A stretch of DNA of 64,000 bases from Eunapius fragilis (GCA_963681505.1 OY811992.1:434001-498000), one strand, 5' to 3'; positions 38,700 to 52,176 are shown, numbered from the stretch's first letter. The notes: a model not told the origin generated them from the letters alone. A program made the numbers and translations.

Positions 38700-41600
38700 A
38701 TGCATGGAGATACTTGACTCCTGCAGGAGTCATACATTGAGATACTTGACTCCTGCAGGAGTCTTGCATACTGACATACTTGACTCCTGCAGGAGTCATG
38801 GAAATATATATTTGACTCCTGCAGGAGTCATACAGACTGACATACTTGACTCCTGCAGGAGTCATGCATGGAGTTACATGACTCCTGGAGGAGTCATACA
38901 TATTGACATACTTTACACCTGCAGGAGTCCTTCATTGAAATATTTGACTCCTGCAGGAGTCATGCATACTGACAAACTTGACTCTTGTAGGAGTCATACA
39001 TTGAAATACATGACTCCTGCAGGAGTCATTCATAGTGACATATTTGACTCCTGCAGCAGTCATCCAATCTGACATACTTGACTTCTGCAGGAGTCATGCA
39101 AATATATAGTTGACTCCTGCTGGAGTGATTCATATTGACATACTTGACTCATGCAGGATTCATACATTCTGACATACTTGACTCCTGCAGGAGTCATGCA
39201 TGGAGATACATGACTCTTGCAGGAGTCATAGATATAGACATATTTGACTTTTGCAGGAGTCATACATTGAAATACTTGACTCCTGCAGGAGTCATACATA
39301 TTGACATACTCGACTCCTGCAGGACTCATACTTTCTGACATACTTGACTCCAGCAGGTGTCATACATGGAGATTGCTCACTCCTGCAGGAGTCATACAAA
39401 TTGACATATGACTCCTGCAGGAGTCATTGATACTGATATACTTGACTCCTTCAGGTGTCATACATTGAGATAATTGACTCCTGCAGGAGTCATTTATAGT
39501 GACATATTTGACTCCTGCAGGAGTCATACATTGAAATACTTGAGTCCTGCAGGAGTCATACATATTGACATACTTGACTCCTGCAGGACTCATACATTCT
39601 GACATACATGACTCCTGCTGGAGTCATACATGGAGATTGCTCACTCCTGCTGGAGTCATACAAATTGACATATGACTCCTGCAAGAGGCATGCTTACTGA
39701 CATACTTGACTCCTGCAGGAGTCATGATTGGAGATACTTAACTCCTGCAGGAGTCATACATATTGACATATTTTACTCCTGCAGGAGTCATACATTGAAA
39801 TACTTGACTCCTGCGGGAGTCATACATTGAAATACTTGACTCCTGCAGGAGTCATTGATACTGACATTCTTTACTCCTGCAGGTGTCATGCATGGAGATA
39901 CATGACTCCTGCAAGAGTCATACATATTGACATTCTTGACTCCTGCAGGAGTCATTCATTGAAATACTTCATTCCTGCAGGAGTCATACATATTGACATA
40001 TGACTCCTGTAGGAGTCATTTATTCTGAAATACTTGACTCCTTCAGGTGTCATGCATGGAGATACTTGACTCCTGCAGGAGTCATACATATCGAAATACT
40101 TGACTCCTGCAGGAGTCATACATTGAAATACTTGACTCCTGCAGGCGTCAGACATATTGACATAATTGACTCCTGCAGGCTCATACATTGAAATACTTGA
40201 CTCCTGCAGGAGTCAGACATAATGACATACTTGACTCCTGCAGGAGTCATGCTTGGAGATACTTGACTCCTGCAGGAGTCTTGCATACTGACATACTTTA
40301 CTCCTGCAGGAGTCATGCAAATATATGTACGACTCCTGCAGGAGTCATTCATACTAACATATTGACATACTTGACTCCTGCAGGAGTCATTCATTGTAAC
40401 ATATTTGGCTCCTGCAGCAGGCATACAAACTGACATACTTGACTCCTGCAGGAGTCATGCAAATATATAGTTGACTCCTGCAGGAGTCATACATACTGAC
40501 ATACTTGACTCCTGCAGGAGTCATAAATATTGAAATACTTGACTCCTGCAGTAGTCATACATTGAAGTACTTGACTCCTGCAGGAGTCAGACATATTGAC
40601 ATACTTGACTCCTGCAGGAGTCATAATTGAAATACTTGACTCCTGCAGGAGTCATACATTGAAATTCTTGAGTGAAATACTTGACTCCTGCAGGAGTCTT
40701 ACATACTGACATACTTGACTCCTGCAGGAGTCATGCATGGAGATACTTGACTCCTGCAGGAGTCATACATTGAGATACTTGACTCCTGCAGGAGTCTTGC
40801 ATACTGACATACTTGACTCCTGCAGGAGTCATGGAAATATATATTTGACTCCTGCAGGAGTCATACAGACTGACATACTTGACTCCTGCAGGAGTCATGC
40901 ATGGAGTTACATGACTCCTGGAGGAGTCATACATATTGACATACTTTACTCCTGCAGGAGTCCTTCATTGAAATATTTGACTCCTGCAGGAGTCATGCAT
41001 ACTGACAAACTTGACTCTTGTAGGAGTCATACATTGAAAAACTTGACTCCTGCAGGAGTCATTCATAGTGACATATTTGACTCCTGCAGCAGTCATCCAA
41101 TCTGACATACTTGACTCCTGCAGGAGTCATGCAAATATATAGTTGACTCCTGCTGGAGTGATTCATATTGACATACTTGACTCATGCAGGACTCCCACAA
41201 TGTGACATACTTGACTATTGCAGGAGTCATGCATGGAGATACATGACTCTTGCAGGAGTCATAGATATAGACATATTTGACTTTTGCAGGAGTCATACAT
41301 TGAAATACTTGACTCCTGCAGGAGTCATACATATTGACATACTCGACTCCTGCAGGACTCATACTTTCTGACATACTTGACTCCAGCAGGTGTCATACAT
41401 GGAGATTGCTCACTCCTGCAGGAGTCATACAAATTAACATATGACTCCTGCAGGAGTCATTGATACTGATATACTTGACTCCTTCAGGTGTCATACATTG
41501 AGATAATTGACTCCTGCAGGAGTCATTTATAGTGACATATTTGACTCCTGCAGGAGTCATACATTGAAATACTTGAGTCCTGCAGGCGTCATACATATTG

Positions 41601-42225
41601 ACATACTTGACTCCTGCAGGACTCATACATTCTGACATACTTGACTCCTGCTGGAGTCATACATGGAGATTGCTCACTCCTGCTGGAGTCATACAAATTG
41701 ACATATGACTCCTGCAAGAGGCATTCTTACTGACATACTTGACTCCTGCAGGAGTCATGATTGGAGATACTTAACTCCTGCAGGAGTCATACATATTGAC
41801 ATATTTTACTCCTGCAGGAGTCATACATTGAAATACTTGACTCCTGCGGGAGTCATACATTGAAATACTTGACTCCTGCAGGAGTCATTGATACTGACAT
41901 TCTTTACTCCTGCAGGTGTCATGCATGGAGATACTTGACTCCTGCAAGAGTCATACATATTGACATTCTTGACTCCTGCAGGAGTCATTCATTGAAATAC
42001 TTCTTTCCTGCAGGAGTCATACATATTGACATATGACTCCTGTAGGAGTCATTGATTCTGAAATACTTGACTCCTTCAGGTGTCATGCATGGAGATACTT
42101 GACTCCTGCAGGAGTCATACATATCGAAATACTTGTCTCCTGCAGGAGTCATACATTGAAATACTTGACTCCTGCAGGCGTCAGACATATTGACATAATT
42201 GACTCCTGCAGGCTCATACATTGAA
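38700..42225. repeat. 2,033-bp higher-order tandem repeat in array D
   Basis: Linker order and private variants between about 38.7 and 40.2 kb recur 2,033 bp later, between about 40.7 and 42.2 kb. Matching points include 38704/40737, 39135/41168, 39360/41393 and 40000/42033. The boundaries are approximate. Confidence 0.85.
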
Positions 42226-45200
42226 ATACTTGACTCCTGCAGGAGTCAGACATAATGACATACTTGACTCCTGCAGGAGTCATAATTGAAATAATTGACT
42301 CCTTTAGGAGTCATACATTGAAATACTTGAGTGACATACTTGACTCCTGCAGGTATCATACATACTGACATACTTGACTCCTGCAGGAGTCATGCTTGGA
42401 GATACTTGACTCCTGCAGGAGTCATACATTGAGATACTTGACTGCTGCAGGAGTCTTGCATACTGACATACTTGACTCCTGCAGGAGTCATGCAAATATA
42501 TATTTGACTCCTGCAGGAGTCATACATACTGACATACTTGACTCCTGCAGGATTCAAGCATGGAGATACATGACTCCTGGAGGAGTCAGACATATTGACA
42601 TACTTTACTCCTGCAGGAGTCCTTCATTGAAATATTTGACTCCTGCAGGAGTCATGCATACTGACTAACTTGACTCTTATAGGAGTCATACAGAGAAATA
42701 CTTGACTCCTGCAGGAGTCTTTCATAGTGACAGATTTGACTCCTGCAGGAGTCATACATTGAAATACTTGACTCCTGCAAGAGTGAGACATATTGACATA
42801 CTTGACTCCTGCAGGAGTCATCCAATCTGACATACTTGACTCATGCAGGAGTCATGCATGGAGATACTTGACTCTTGCAGGAGTCATACATATAGACATA
42901 TTTGACTTTTGCAGGAGTCATGCATAGAAATACTTGACTCCTGCGGGAGTCATACATTGAAATACTTGACTCCTAAAGGAGTCATTGATACTGACATACT
43001 TGACTCCTGCAGGTGTCATATATGGAGATCATTGACTCCTGCAAGAGTCATACATAAGATATTCTTGACTCCTGCAGGAGTCATTCATTGAAATACTTCA
43101 CTCCTGCAGGAGTCATATATTGAAATACGTGACTCTTGCAGGAGTCATTAATAGTGACATATTTGACTCCTGCAGGAGTCATACATGGAGATTGCTCACT
43201 CCTGCAGGAGTCATACATATTGACATATGACTCCTGTAGTAGTCATTGATACTGACATACTTGACTCCTTCGGGAGTCATACATGGAGATACTTGACTCC
43301 TGCAGGAGTCATACATATTGAAATACTTGACTCCTGCAGGAGTCATACATTGAAATACTTGACTCCTGCGGGAGTCATACATTGAAATACTTGACTCTTG
43401 CAGGAATCAGACATATTGACATACTGCACTCCTGCAGGAGTCATAATTGAAATAATTGACTCCTGCAGGAGTCATACATTGAAATACTTGAGTGACATAC
43501 TTGACTCCTGAAGGAGTCATACATACTGACATACTTGACTCCTGCTGGAGTCATGCTTGGAGAAACTTGACTCCTGCAGGAGTCATACATGGAGATACTT
43601 GACTCCTGCAGGAGTCTTGCATAGTGACATACTTGACTCCTGCAGGAGTGATGCAAATATATATTTGACTCCTGCAGGAGTCACACATACTGACATACTT
43701 GGCTCCTGCAGGAGTAATGCATGGAGATACATGACTCCTGGAGGAGTCATACATATTGACATACTTTACTCCTGCAGGAGTCCTTCATTGAAGTATTTGA
43801 CTCCTGCAGGAGTCATGCACACTGACAAACTTGACTCTTGTAGGAGTCATACATTGAAATACTTGACTCCTGCAGGAGTCATGCATGGAGATACATTACT
43901 CCTGGAGGTGTCATACATATTGACATACTTTACTCCTGCAAGAGTCCTTCATTGAAATATTTGACTCCTGCAGGAGTCGTGCATACTGACAAACTTGACT
44001 CTTGTAGGAGTCATACATTGAAATACTTAACTCCAGCAGGAGTCATTCATAGTGACATATTTGACTCCTGCAGCAGTCATCCAATCTGACATACTTGACT
44101 CCTGCAGGAGTCATGCATATTGACATACTTGACTCCTGCAGGACTCATACATTCTGACATACTTGACTCCTGCAGGAGTCATGCATGGAGTTACTTGACT
44201 CTTGCAGGAGTCATACATATTGACATATTTGACTACTGCAGGAGTCATACATTGAAATACTTGACTCCTGCGTGAGTCATGCGTTGAAATACTTGACTCC
44301 TGCAGGAGGCGTTGATACTGACATACTTGACTCCTGCAGGTGTCATGTATGGAGATCCTTGACTCCTGCAAGAGTCATACATATTGACTTTCTTGACTCC
44401 TGCAGGAGTCATTCATTGAAATACTTCACTCCTGCAGGAGTCATATATTGAAATACGTGACTCCTGCAGGAGTCATTCATAGTGACATTTTTGACTCCTG
44501 CAGGAGTCATACACTGAGATTGCTCCCTCCTGCAGGAGTCATACATTTTGACATATGACTCCTGTTGTAGTCATTGATACTGACATACTTGACTCCTTCA
44601 GGAGTCATACATGGAGATACTTGACTCCTGCAGGAGTCATACATATTGAAATACTTGACTCCTGCAGGAGTCATACATTGAAATACTTGACTCCTGCAGG
44701 AGTCAGACATATTGACATACTGGACTCCTGCAGGAGTCATAATTGAAATAATTGACTCCTGCAGGAGATATACATTGAAATACTTGAGTGACATACTTGA
44801 CTCCTGCAGGAGTCATACATACTGACATACTTGACTCCTGCAGGAGTCATGCTTGGAGAAACTTGACTCCTGCAGGAGTCATACATTGAGATACTTGACC
44901 CCTGCAGGAGTCTTGCATACTGACATACTTGAATCCTGCAGGAGTCATGCAAATATATGTATTAATCCTGCAGGAGTCATACATACTGACATACTTGACT
45001 CCTGCAGGAGTCATACATACTGACATACTTGACTCCTGCAGGAGTCATGCATGGATATACTTGACTCCTGCAGGAGTCATACATTGAGATACTTGACTCC
45101 TGTAGGAGTCTTGCATACTGACATACTTGACTCCTGCAGGAGTCATGCAAGTATATAGTTGACTTATGCAGGAGTCACACATGCTGACATACTTGACTCC

Positions 45201-46405
45201 TGCAGGATTCAAGCATGGAGATACATGACTCCTGGAGGAGTCATACATATAGATATACTTTACTCCTGCAGGAGTCCTTCATTGAAATATTTGACTCCTG
45301 CAGGAGTCATGCATACTGACAAACTTGACTCTTGTAGGAGTCATACATTGCAATACTTGACTCCTGCAGGAGTCATTCATAGTGGCATATTTGACTCCTG
45401 CAGGAGTCATACATTGAAATACTTGACTCTTGCAGGAGTGAGACATATTGACATACTTGACTCCTGCAGGAGTCATAATTGAAATACTTGACTCCTGCAG
45501 GAGTCATATACATTGAAATTCTTGAGTGACATACTTGACTCCTTCAGGAGTCATACATACTGACATTCTTGATGTCTGCAGGAGTGTTGCATGGAGATAC
45601 TTGACTCCTGCAGGAGTCATACATTGAGATACTTGACTCCTGCAGGAGTCTTGCATACTGACATACTTGACTCCTGCAGGAGTCATGGAAACATTCATAG
45701 TGACATATTTGACTCCTGCAGCAGTCATCCAATCTGACATACTTGACTCCTGCAGGAGTCATGCAAATATATAGTTGACTCCTGCAGGAGTGATACATAT
45801 TGACATACTTGACTCCTGCAGGACTCATACATTCTGGCATATTTGACTCCTGCAGGAGTCATGCATGGAGATACTTGACTCTTGCAGGAGTCATACATAT
45901 AGACATATTTAACTTTTGCAGGAGTCATACATTTAAATATTTGACTCCTGCAGGAGTCATACATGGAGATTGCTCACTCCTGCAGGAGTCATACATATTG
46001 ACATATGACTCCTGAATTAGTCATTGACACTGACATACTTGACTCCTTCAGGAGTCATACATGGAGATACTTGACTCCTGCTGGAGTCATACATATTGAA
46101 ATACTTGGCTCCTGCAGGAGTCAGACATATTGACATACTGCACTCCTGCAGGAGTCATAATTGAAATAATTGACTCCTGCAGGAGTCATACATTGAAATA
46201 CTTGAGTGACATACTTGACTCCTGCAGGAGTCATACGTACTGACACACTTGACTCCTGCAGGAGTCATGCTTGGAGAAACTTGACTCCTGCAGGAGTCAT
46301 ACATTGAGATACTTGACTCCTGCAGGAGTATTGTATAGTGACATACTTGACTCCTGCAGGAGTGATGCAAATATATAGTTGACTCCTGCAGGAGTCATAC
46401 ATATT

Positions 46406-46409
46406 GACA
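46406..46409. repeat. Target-site duplication GACA, left copy (element 2)
   Basis: GACA at 46406-46409 is repeated at 51397-51400. The intact equivalent (CATATTGACATACTTGACTC) is present in paralogous D units, for example around 53157-53176. Confidence 0.9.
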
Positions 46410-46537
46410 TGTAGCGCATTTGTAGAATTATTTAGTTGTGCTGTGTCATGCTCATGCGCACTAGTTGTTTACACCATTATTTAAGCCGCTGTATTATGTA
46501 CCGAGTCGTTCGATGATTAAACTGATTTGACGTCACA
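46410..46537 (+). repeat. 5' LTR, element 2 (128 bp)
   Basis: It starts TGTAGCGCAT and ends GACGTCACA. Five differences from the 3' copy: the first base, two adjacent bases in the CATTTG/CATGCG segment, TTTACACC/TATACACC, and GTCGTTCG/GTCGATCG. Confidence 0.95.
46478..46484 (+). promoter_or_regulatory. TATA-like box in LTR of element 2
   Basis: TATTTAA follows CATGCGCA and GTTTACACC, the same order as in element 1. The 3' copy is at 51337-51343. It is a core-promoter candidate by motif and conservation only. Confidence 0.4.
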
Positions 46538-46538
46538 C

Positions 46539-46556
46539 TGGTGTCAGGAGTGGGAT
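46539..46556 (+). other. Primer-binding site, tRNA-Leu type (element 2), overlapping the gag start
   Basis: TGGTGTCAGGAGTGGGAT, one base after the LTR, from memory matches the complement of the 3' end of an animal tRNA-Leu of the CAG type. Its last two bases are the first two of the gag ATG (46555-46557). Confidence 0.85.
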
Positions 46557-49500
46557 GGAGCAGGAAGGAGCAGGCGTAAGAACCACCAGGTTTAGCGTGC
46601 GGCCACCTTCGCGATTTGCGGGAAAGGGAGCTGACTTTGCTATATGGATTCAGCGCATCGAGCTCTACTTTAAGGAAGCCGGAGTTCCGAACGATAAGCA
46701 AGGCCAGGAACTGATCTCTTTGTTGGAGGATGAGCCATTCCGTATTGTAAGTCAAATGGGTTTGTTGGATGTAGAAACCGGGGTTGACTACGCAGCTGTG
46801 AAGAAATGTCTCGAGGGACAGTATGCTCCGCTAGGGGTAGAGCTGGATTGGCAGAGGAAGTTCCATGCAGCGCAGCAGAAACAGACGGAGTCCTTAATAG
46901 AGTTCTCGGCAAGGTTGCGCATGTTAGCAGATAGGGCTTACCCGTTGTGGCAGTCTAGGGAACGACTAGAAGTTGCGCGTAACCAATTTATTCGTGGTAT
47001 TATTTCACCTTCTATACAGCTGAAGCTATTGCAGGAAGGGCTGGACACATTGGAAGCTGTTCTTGCCTTGGCGTGCCGGTTAGAGTCGGTGGAGTCTGCC
47101 CAGAAAAGTTTCCAGGCAGGAAAAACTGCAGCCGCTAATACCACGGAGAGCGCTGTCTCTTCGGAAGCCGAAGGTGCGTCTCTCTTCTCTTCTGCAATGA
47201 GTGGCAGCTATCAGGACTTAGTGGCGCAAGTGGCAGCGTTGTCAGGGCAGTTGAGTAAGTTACGTCTGGACAAGGCGGAGAAACGGCCAGCAAGAGCGAA
47301 GAAGCGTCCAGTATGCTGGAATTGCGGGAAAGCAGGCCACGTGCGCAGGGGTTGTCCGTTAAGGCGTTCTACCGAAGACAGTGACGAAAGGTCAGTTAAG
47401 CATACCTCTGCAGTTGCCAGCACTCTAACATTGAAAGGTTTCGTGGAGGGCCACCCTGTTTCCATGTTAGTAGACACGGGATCGTCGGTTACCCTGCTGC
47501 ATGAGAACGTTTGGAAGGAGGCCGTGAAGAACAGCAAACTGGAACTAAAAGAGGCCAGGTGTCCTGTAATGGCAGTTAACGGTGAGAGTCTTCCTCTATG
47601 TGGTCAGGTGTATGTGACTCTACAGGTGGGAGACTATGTGGGAGCACACAATGTCCTGGTTGTGCGAGACATGACGCAACAGTGTTTACTGGGTACAGAT
47701 TTTCTCGAACAATGTCATTGTGTTATTAACATGGACAACAAGACTTTAACATTGGCAGGTCACCCACGTCCGGTGCAGTTGTGTGCCGGCGAATGTAGTT
47801 CTACATGTCACGTGCTGGTACAGGAGACCACCGTTATTCCTGCCTTCCATCAAGTTCACCATTCTGTTCACCTGGATGCCAACGCAGAAGAGGGTGCATT
47901 CAACAGTGGCTGTGGATTGTTTGAACCCAAGCCAGAGTTTCCGGATCGGCATGGTGGGTTACTTGCTGCACATTCTGTGTCTCCAATCCTGTCAGGGAAG
48001 AACGCAACGATACAGTTGTTAAATTTGTCAGCTGTACCTGTTACTGTGTACGCTGATGAAAAGGTAGGTAAGATGTTTCCCTTGCAGGATGCTGATTTTG
48101 TGAATTTAGTGGAGCCGTCGTTGGACAGGAAACCAGTTGTCCGGTCCCAAGAGGCCATTAATAAGTCAGTTGAACAGTTTCTGTGTAATGTGCATGGCTT
48201 AACTGTAAGCGAGAAAAACCAGCTGACAGATTTGTTGTATGATTTTTCAGACGCTATTTCGGTTGGGGATGGGGACCTAGGACGTACAGGTTTATTGCGT
48301 CACAAAATTAATGTTGGTGATGCCCCACCCATTCGACAGCAAGCTCGCAGGTTACCGTTTCATCAGCGGGACATGGTACAGAAGATGATTCACAACATGC
48401 TGGACCAAGGCATAATAGAGCCTTCTGAGAGCTCCTGGGCATCTCCTATAGTGCTGGTAAAAAAGAGAGACGGTTCGTTCCGGTTCTGTGTCGACTTTCG
48501 CCGTCTAAATGAGGCAACGAAGAAGGACATGCATCCGCTTCCCAGGATAGACGACGCTTTGGACAGCCTCGGGGGAGCGAAATGGTTTTCTACCATTGAT
48601 TTAGCAAGTGGCTACTGGCAGGTCGAGGTGAATCCGGACGACACGGAGAAGACTGCTTTTATCACACCATTTGGGCTCCACCAATTTCGGGTAATGCCAT
48701 TCGGGCTAACCAATGCCTCCAGCACGTTCCAAAGACTAATGAGTTCTGTGTTGTCGGGTCTTTGTTGGACCACTTGTCTAGTTTATCTAGATGACATTAT
48801 TATTTTCAGTCAGACAGTGGGTGAACATCTTCAACGGCTGGCAGACGTGTTTCGAAGGCTGAAAGAGGCGGGGCTGAAGGTAAAGCCAAGCAAGTGCCAA
48901 CTATTACGTAAGAGCGTACAGTACTTGGGGTACATTGTATCCGAAAAGGGCGTGGAGGTTGACCCAGGAAAAACTGGTTCTGTCCGCGAATGGCCTGTGC
49001 CACATAATCATGACACTCTCCGCCAATTTTTAGGATTTGCTTCCTACTACAGAAAGTTCATTTCTGGTTTTGCTCGGATAGCCTTTCCTCTTCATGCTCT
49101 GACGGAAAAGTCCAAACCATGGTGTTGGTCCAAGCAGTGCGACGAAGCGTTTATCTTGTTGAAAGATAAGTTGTTGTCACCTCCTATTTTGTCATTCCCT
49201 CAGTTCGACAAAATGTTCATATTGGACACGGATGCTAGTCAAGAAGGACTTGGCGCAGTGTTGTCCCAGGAGGGAGAGCGAGTAATTGCGTACGCCAGCC
49301 GCGTGCTCACAAAGGCGGAGCGCCAGTATTGTGCAACCCGGCGGGAGATGCTGGGAGTTGTGTGGGCCGTTCGAAACTTTCGATCCTACCTTTGGGGCCG
49401 CCATTTCATCGTCCGCACAGATCATAACTCCTTGCAGTGGCTACGCAGCTTCAAAGAGCCGCAGGGCCAAGTTGCGCGTTGGTTGGATATTCTTGCTGAG

Positions 49501-51246
49501 TATGATTTCGTCATTGAGCATCGACCTGGAGAGCGTCATGGTAACGCTGATGCACTCTCAAGGCTTCCATGTAAACAATGTGGGTTCGAGCCATCAGCCT
49601 CTCCCCTTCCTAGCAGCAGTATTGGCCAGAGGGAGAGCGTTTGTGTGTTGTCTGCCGGAGACCCAAAACAATTACAACAAGGAGATCCTGATCTGGAGCA
49701 GGTGATATCTTGGGTGAGAGATAATGCATTTCCTCCCACCCTTCCCAGACATGGAAGCTACTGGTTGCAGACGTTATGGTCCCAGAAGAGCCATCTGTTA
49801 CTTAAAGAAGGGGTCCTCTACAGGCGTTGGGAAGACGTTCCTGGGAAAGGACAGAACAGGCATCTTGAATTGGTCATACCAAAGTTCTCTGTACAGAGTA
49901 TTCTAAAGGAGTTCCAAGATGCACCTACTGGAAGTCACCTTGGTCAAAAGAAAACTATGGAAAAGATTCGTTCGCGCTTCTACTGGCCTGGCCAATGACA
50001 CGATGTAGAGAATTGGTGCAGGGCTTGTGAAAAGTGTCTGTCCAGAAAGTCATCATCCCAAGCAAGAAGGGCTCCTATGCAGTCTGATTTCGTAGGATAT
50101 CCACTACAACGCGTTGCCATGGACATATTGGGTCCATTGCCCAGTACCACCAGAGGTAACAAGTATGTGTTAGTTGTGGGAGATTATTTTACTAAGTGGG
50201 TAGAGGCTTATCCAATGATTAATATGGAGGCAAAAACTGTGGCGGATTTGTTCGTGCACCAATTTGTCTCTCGTTTTGGGGTTCCGGATACTCTGCATAC
50301 AGATCAGGGTCGTAACTTTGAATCTTCTCTATTGAAGGAAGTATGCCAACTGTTGGGTGTGTCTATAACAAAGACATCCCCATATCACCCCCAGTCTGAT
50401 GGATTTGTTGAGCGATTTAATCGTACACTGCTTGACCTCCTTAGCATTGCAGCTTCCGAAAATGAACACGACTGGGATCTGCGTCTTCCGCTAGTGATGA
50501 TGGCGTATAGAACTAGTGTACAGGAGTCAACTGGGTGTACACCATTCTATTTGATGTTTGGGCGGGAAATTTGCCTTCCAGCAGATGTCATGTTTGGTCT
50601 TCCCCCAGCTTCTGCACCCCAACAGGTCAATCAGTATGCTTTGGATCTAAGAACACACTTGGAGACAGCTTATCAGAGGGTACGAAGCCATATGGAAATG
50701 CAACAAAGACGCCAGAAGGCACTATATGACAAGACAGCAAAGGGGCATCCATTCAAGGTTGGTGATATAGTATGGTTACACTGTCCAGCTGTTCCGAGAG
50801 GTAAGTCACCAAAGTTGCAGTGTTATTGGCAAGGTCCTTACAAGGTTGTGAAGCCGTTGGGTGATGTGCTGTATTTACTTCAGCACAGGGATTCTCCTCG
50901 GAAGCGTACTGTTGTGCATTTTGATAGGCTGAAACCTCATGTAGCCCCGCCACAGACAGAGGAGGAGGATACTTCAGTGGAAGAGGAAGATTTGCCACAG
51001 ACAGAGGAGGAGGGGACCTCAGGGGAGGATGAAAATGATGGGTATTTTCAAGCAACGGTTTCAGATGAGGATGACGTTATGGAAGAGAAAGAGTCTCGAG
51101 ATAATGATGATCCGGAACCACTTGTGATTGAGTGGGAGACACCACAGCAAAATGTAGCGCCTCCCCAAGCTGAACCTGAAAGGTTGAGGCCAGTTCGGCA
51201 GAAGAAGAAAATAGACCGCTACGGACAGAATATCTATGACACTTAA
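46555..51246 (+). pseudogene. gag-pol: Gag-Pol polyprotein, element 2 (one internal stop)
   Basis: A single frame of 1,564 codons before the terminal TAA, broken only by TGA at 49996-49998 (codon 1148). Element 1 has CGC (Arg) at this place, so a CGA-to-TGA change is likely. The start is the ATG at 46555, the first after the LTR. In order: Gag; CCHC knuckle from Cys 254; protease VDTGSS with Asp 307; RT with an intact LNEATKK segment and YLDD at 744-747; RNase H DTDASQ near 891; integrase H2C2 zinc region, with the stop between its His and Cys pairs; catalytic D1190, D1250, E1286 (35 residues between the last two); GPY-type module; acidic tail ending in a basic RQKKK stretch. Gag, protease, RT and RNase H could still be made; integrase could not without readthrough. 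Confidence 0.95.
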
Positions 51247-51252
51247 AATCTC

Positions 51253-51265
51253 GGAGGAGGGGGGG
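51253..51265 (+). other. Polypurine tract (element 2)
   Basis: GGAGGAGGGGGGG, followed by TAG and then the 3' LTR, as in element 1. Confidence 0.85.
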
Positions 51266-51268
51266 TAG

Positions 51269-51396
51269 CGTAGCGCATGCGTAGAATTATTTAGTTGTGC
51301 TGTGTCATGCTCATGCGCACTAGTTGTATACACCATTATTTAAGCCGCTGTATTATGTACCGAGTCGATCGATGATTAAACTGATTTGACGTCACA
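51269..51396 (+). repeat. 3' LTR, element 2 (128 bp)
   Basis: It begins CGTAGCGCATGCGT, so the expected initial T is C in this copy. It ends GACGTCACA and is followed by GACA (51397-51400). Confidence 0.94.
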
Positions 51397-52172
51397 GACA
51401 TACTTGACTCCTGCAGTACTCATACATTCTGACATACATGACTCCTGCAGGAGTCATGCATGGAGATACTTGACTCTTGTAGGAGTCATACATATTGACA
51501 TATTTGACTACTGCAGGAGTCATACATTGAAATACTTGACTCCTGCGGGAGTCATACATTGAAATACATGACTCCTGCAGGAGGCGTTGATACTGACATA
51601 CTTGACTCCTGCAGGTGTCATGTATGGAGATCCTTGACTCCTGCAAGAGTCATACATATTGACTTTCTTGACTCCTGCAGGAGTCATTCATTGAAATACT
51701 TCACTCCTGCAGGAGTCATATATTGAAATACGTGACTCCTGCAGGAGTAATTCATAGTGACATATTTGAATCCTGCAGGAGTCATACATGGAGATTGCTC
51801 CCTCCTGCAGGAGTCATACATTTTGACATATGACTCCTGTAGTAGTCATTGATACTGAAATACTTGACTCCTTCAGGAGTCATACATAGAGATACTTGAC
51901 TCCTGCAGGATTCATACATTGAAATACAAGACTCCTGCAGGAGTCAGACATATTGACATACTGGACTCCTGCAGGAGTCATAATTGAAATAATTGACTCC
52001 TGCAGGAGATATACATTGAAATACTTGAGTGACATACTTGACTCCTGCAGGAGTCATACATACTGACATACTTGACTCCTGCAGGAGTCATGCATGGAGA
52101 AACTTGACTCCTGCAGTAGTCATATATTGAGATACTTGACCCCTGCAGGAGTCATGCATGGAGATACTTCAC

Positions 52173-52176
52173 TCCT
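52173..52176. other. Paralogous empty site of the 54743-59828 insertion
   Basis: GAGATACTTCACTCCTGCAG here is continuous. At the other copy, GAGATACTTCACTCCT (ending 54742) is separated from GCAGGAGTC (from 59833) by the insertion plus one extra TCCT. Sequence on both sides matches well beyond the junction, offset 2,566 bp on the left and 7,656 bp on the right. Confidence 0.93.

Larger units (their letters stand above)
36515..46409. repeat. Minisatellite D, block 1 (palindromic 32-34-bp units)
   Basis: Each unit is the perfect palindrome ATGACTCCTGCAGGAGTCAT or a close variant, followed by a 12-16-bp linker of a few recurring kinds (ACATACTGACATACTT, ACATTGAAATACTT, GCATGGAGATACTT, GCAAATATATAGTT, TTCATAGTGACATATTT). 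The palindrome is much more constant than the linkers. The linker order forms higher-order repeats. Reading frames through it give short repeated peptides on both strands because the palindrome reads alike both ways; I do not regard them as genes. Confidence 0.96.
46410..51396 (+). mobile_element. Ty3/gypsy LTR retrotransposon, element 2 (4,987 bp)
   Basis: Full-length element in order: LTR 46410-46537, primer-binding site 46539-46556, gag-pol 46555-51246, polypurine tract 51253-51265, LTR 51269-51396. It has a GACA target duplication in array D. It shares domain order, primer type and LTR motif order with element 1, but the proteins are clearly diverged and the LTRs differ, so it is a separate family of the same lineage. 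The LTRs differ at 5 of 128 positions, so it is older than element 1. There is no env and no chromodomain. Confidence 0.97.

Noticed and set aside
36515..46409. CRISPR-like look: short palindromic repeats at regular spacing
   Set aside because: The linkers are only 12-16 bp and come from a handful of recurring kinds, not unique spacers. There are no cas genes, and the context is eukaryotic.
51247..51268. An env gene or third frame in either retrotransposon
   Set aside because: The polypurine tract follows the end of pol within about 20 bases in both elements.
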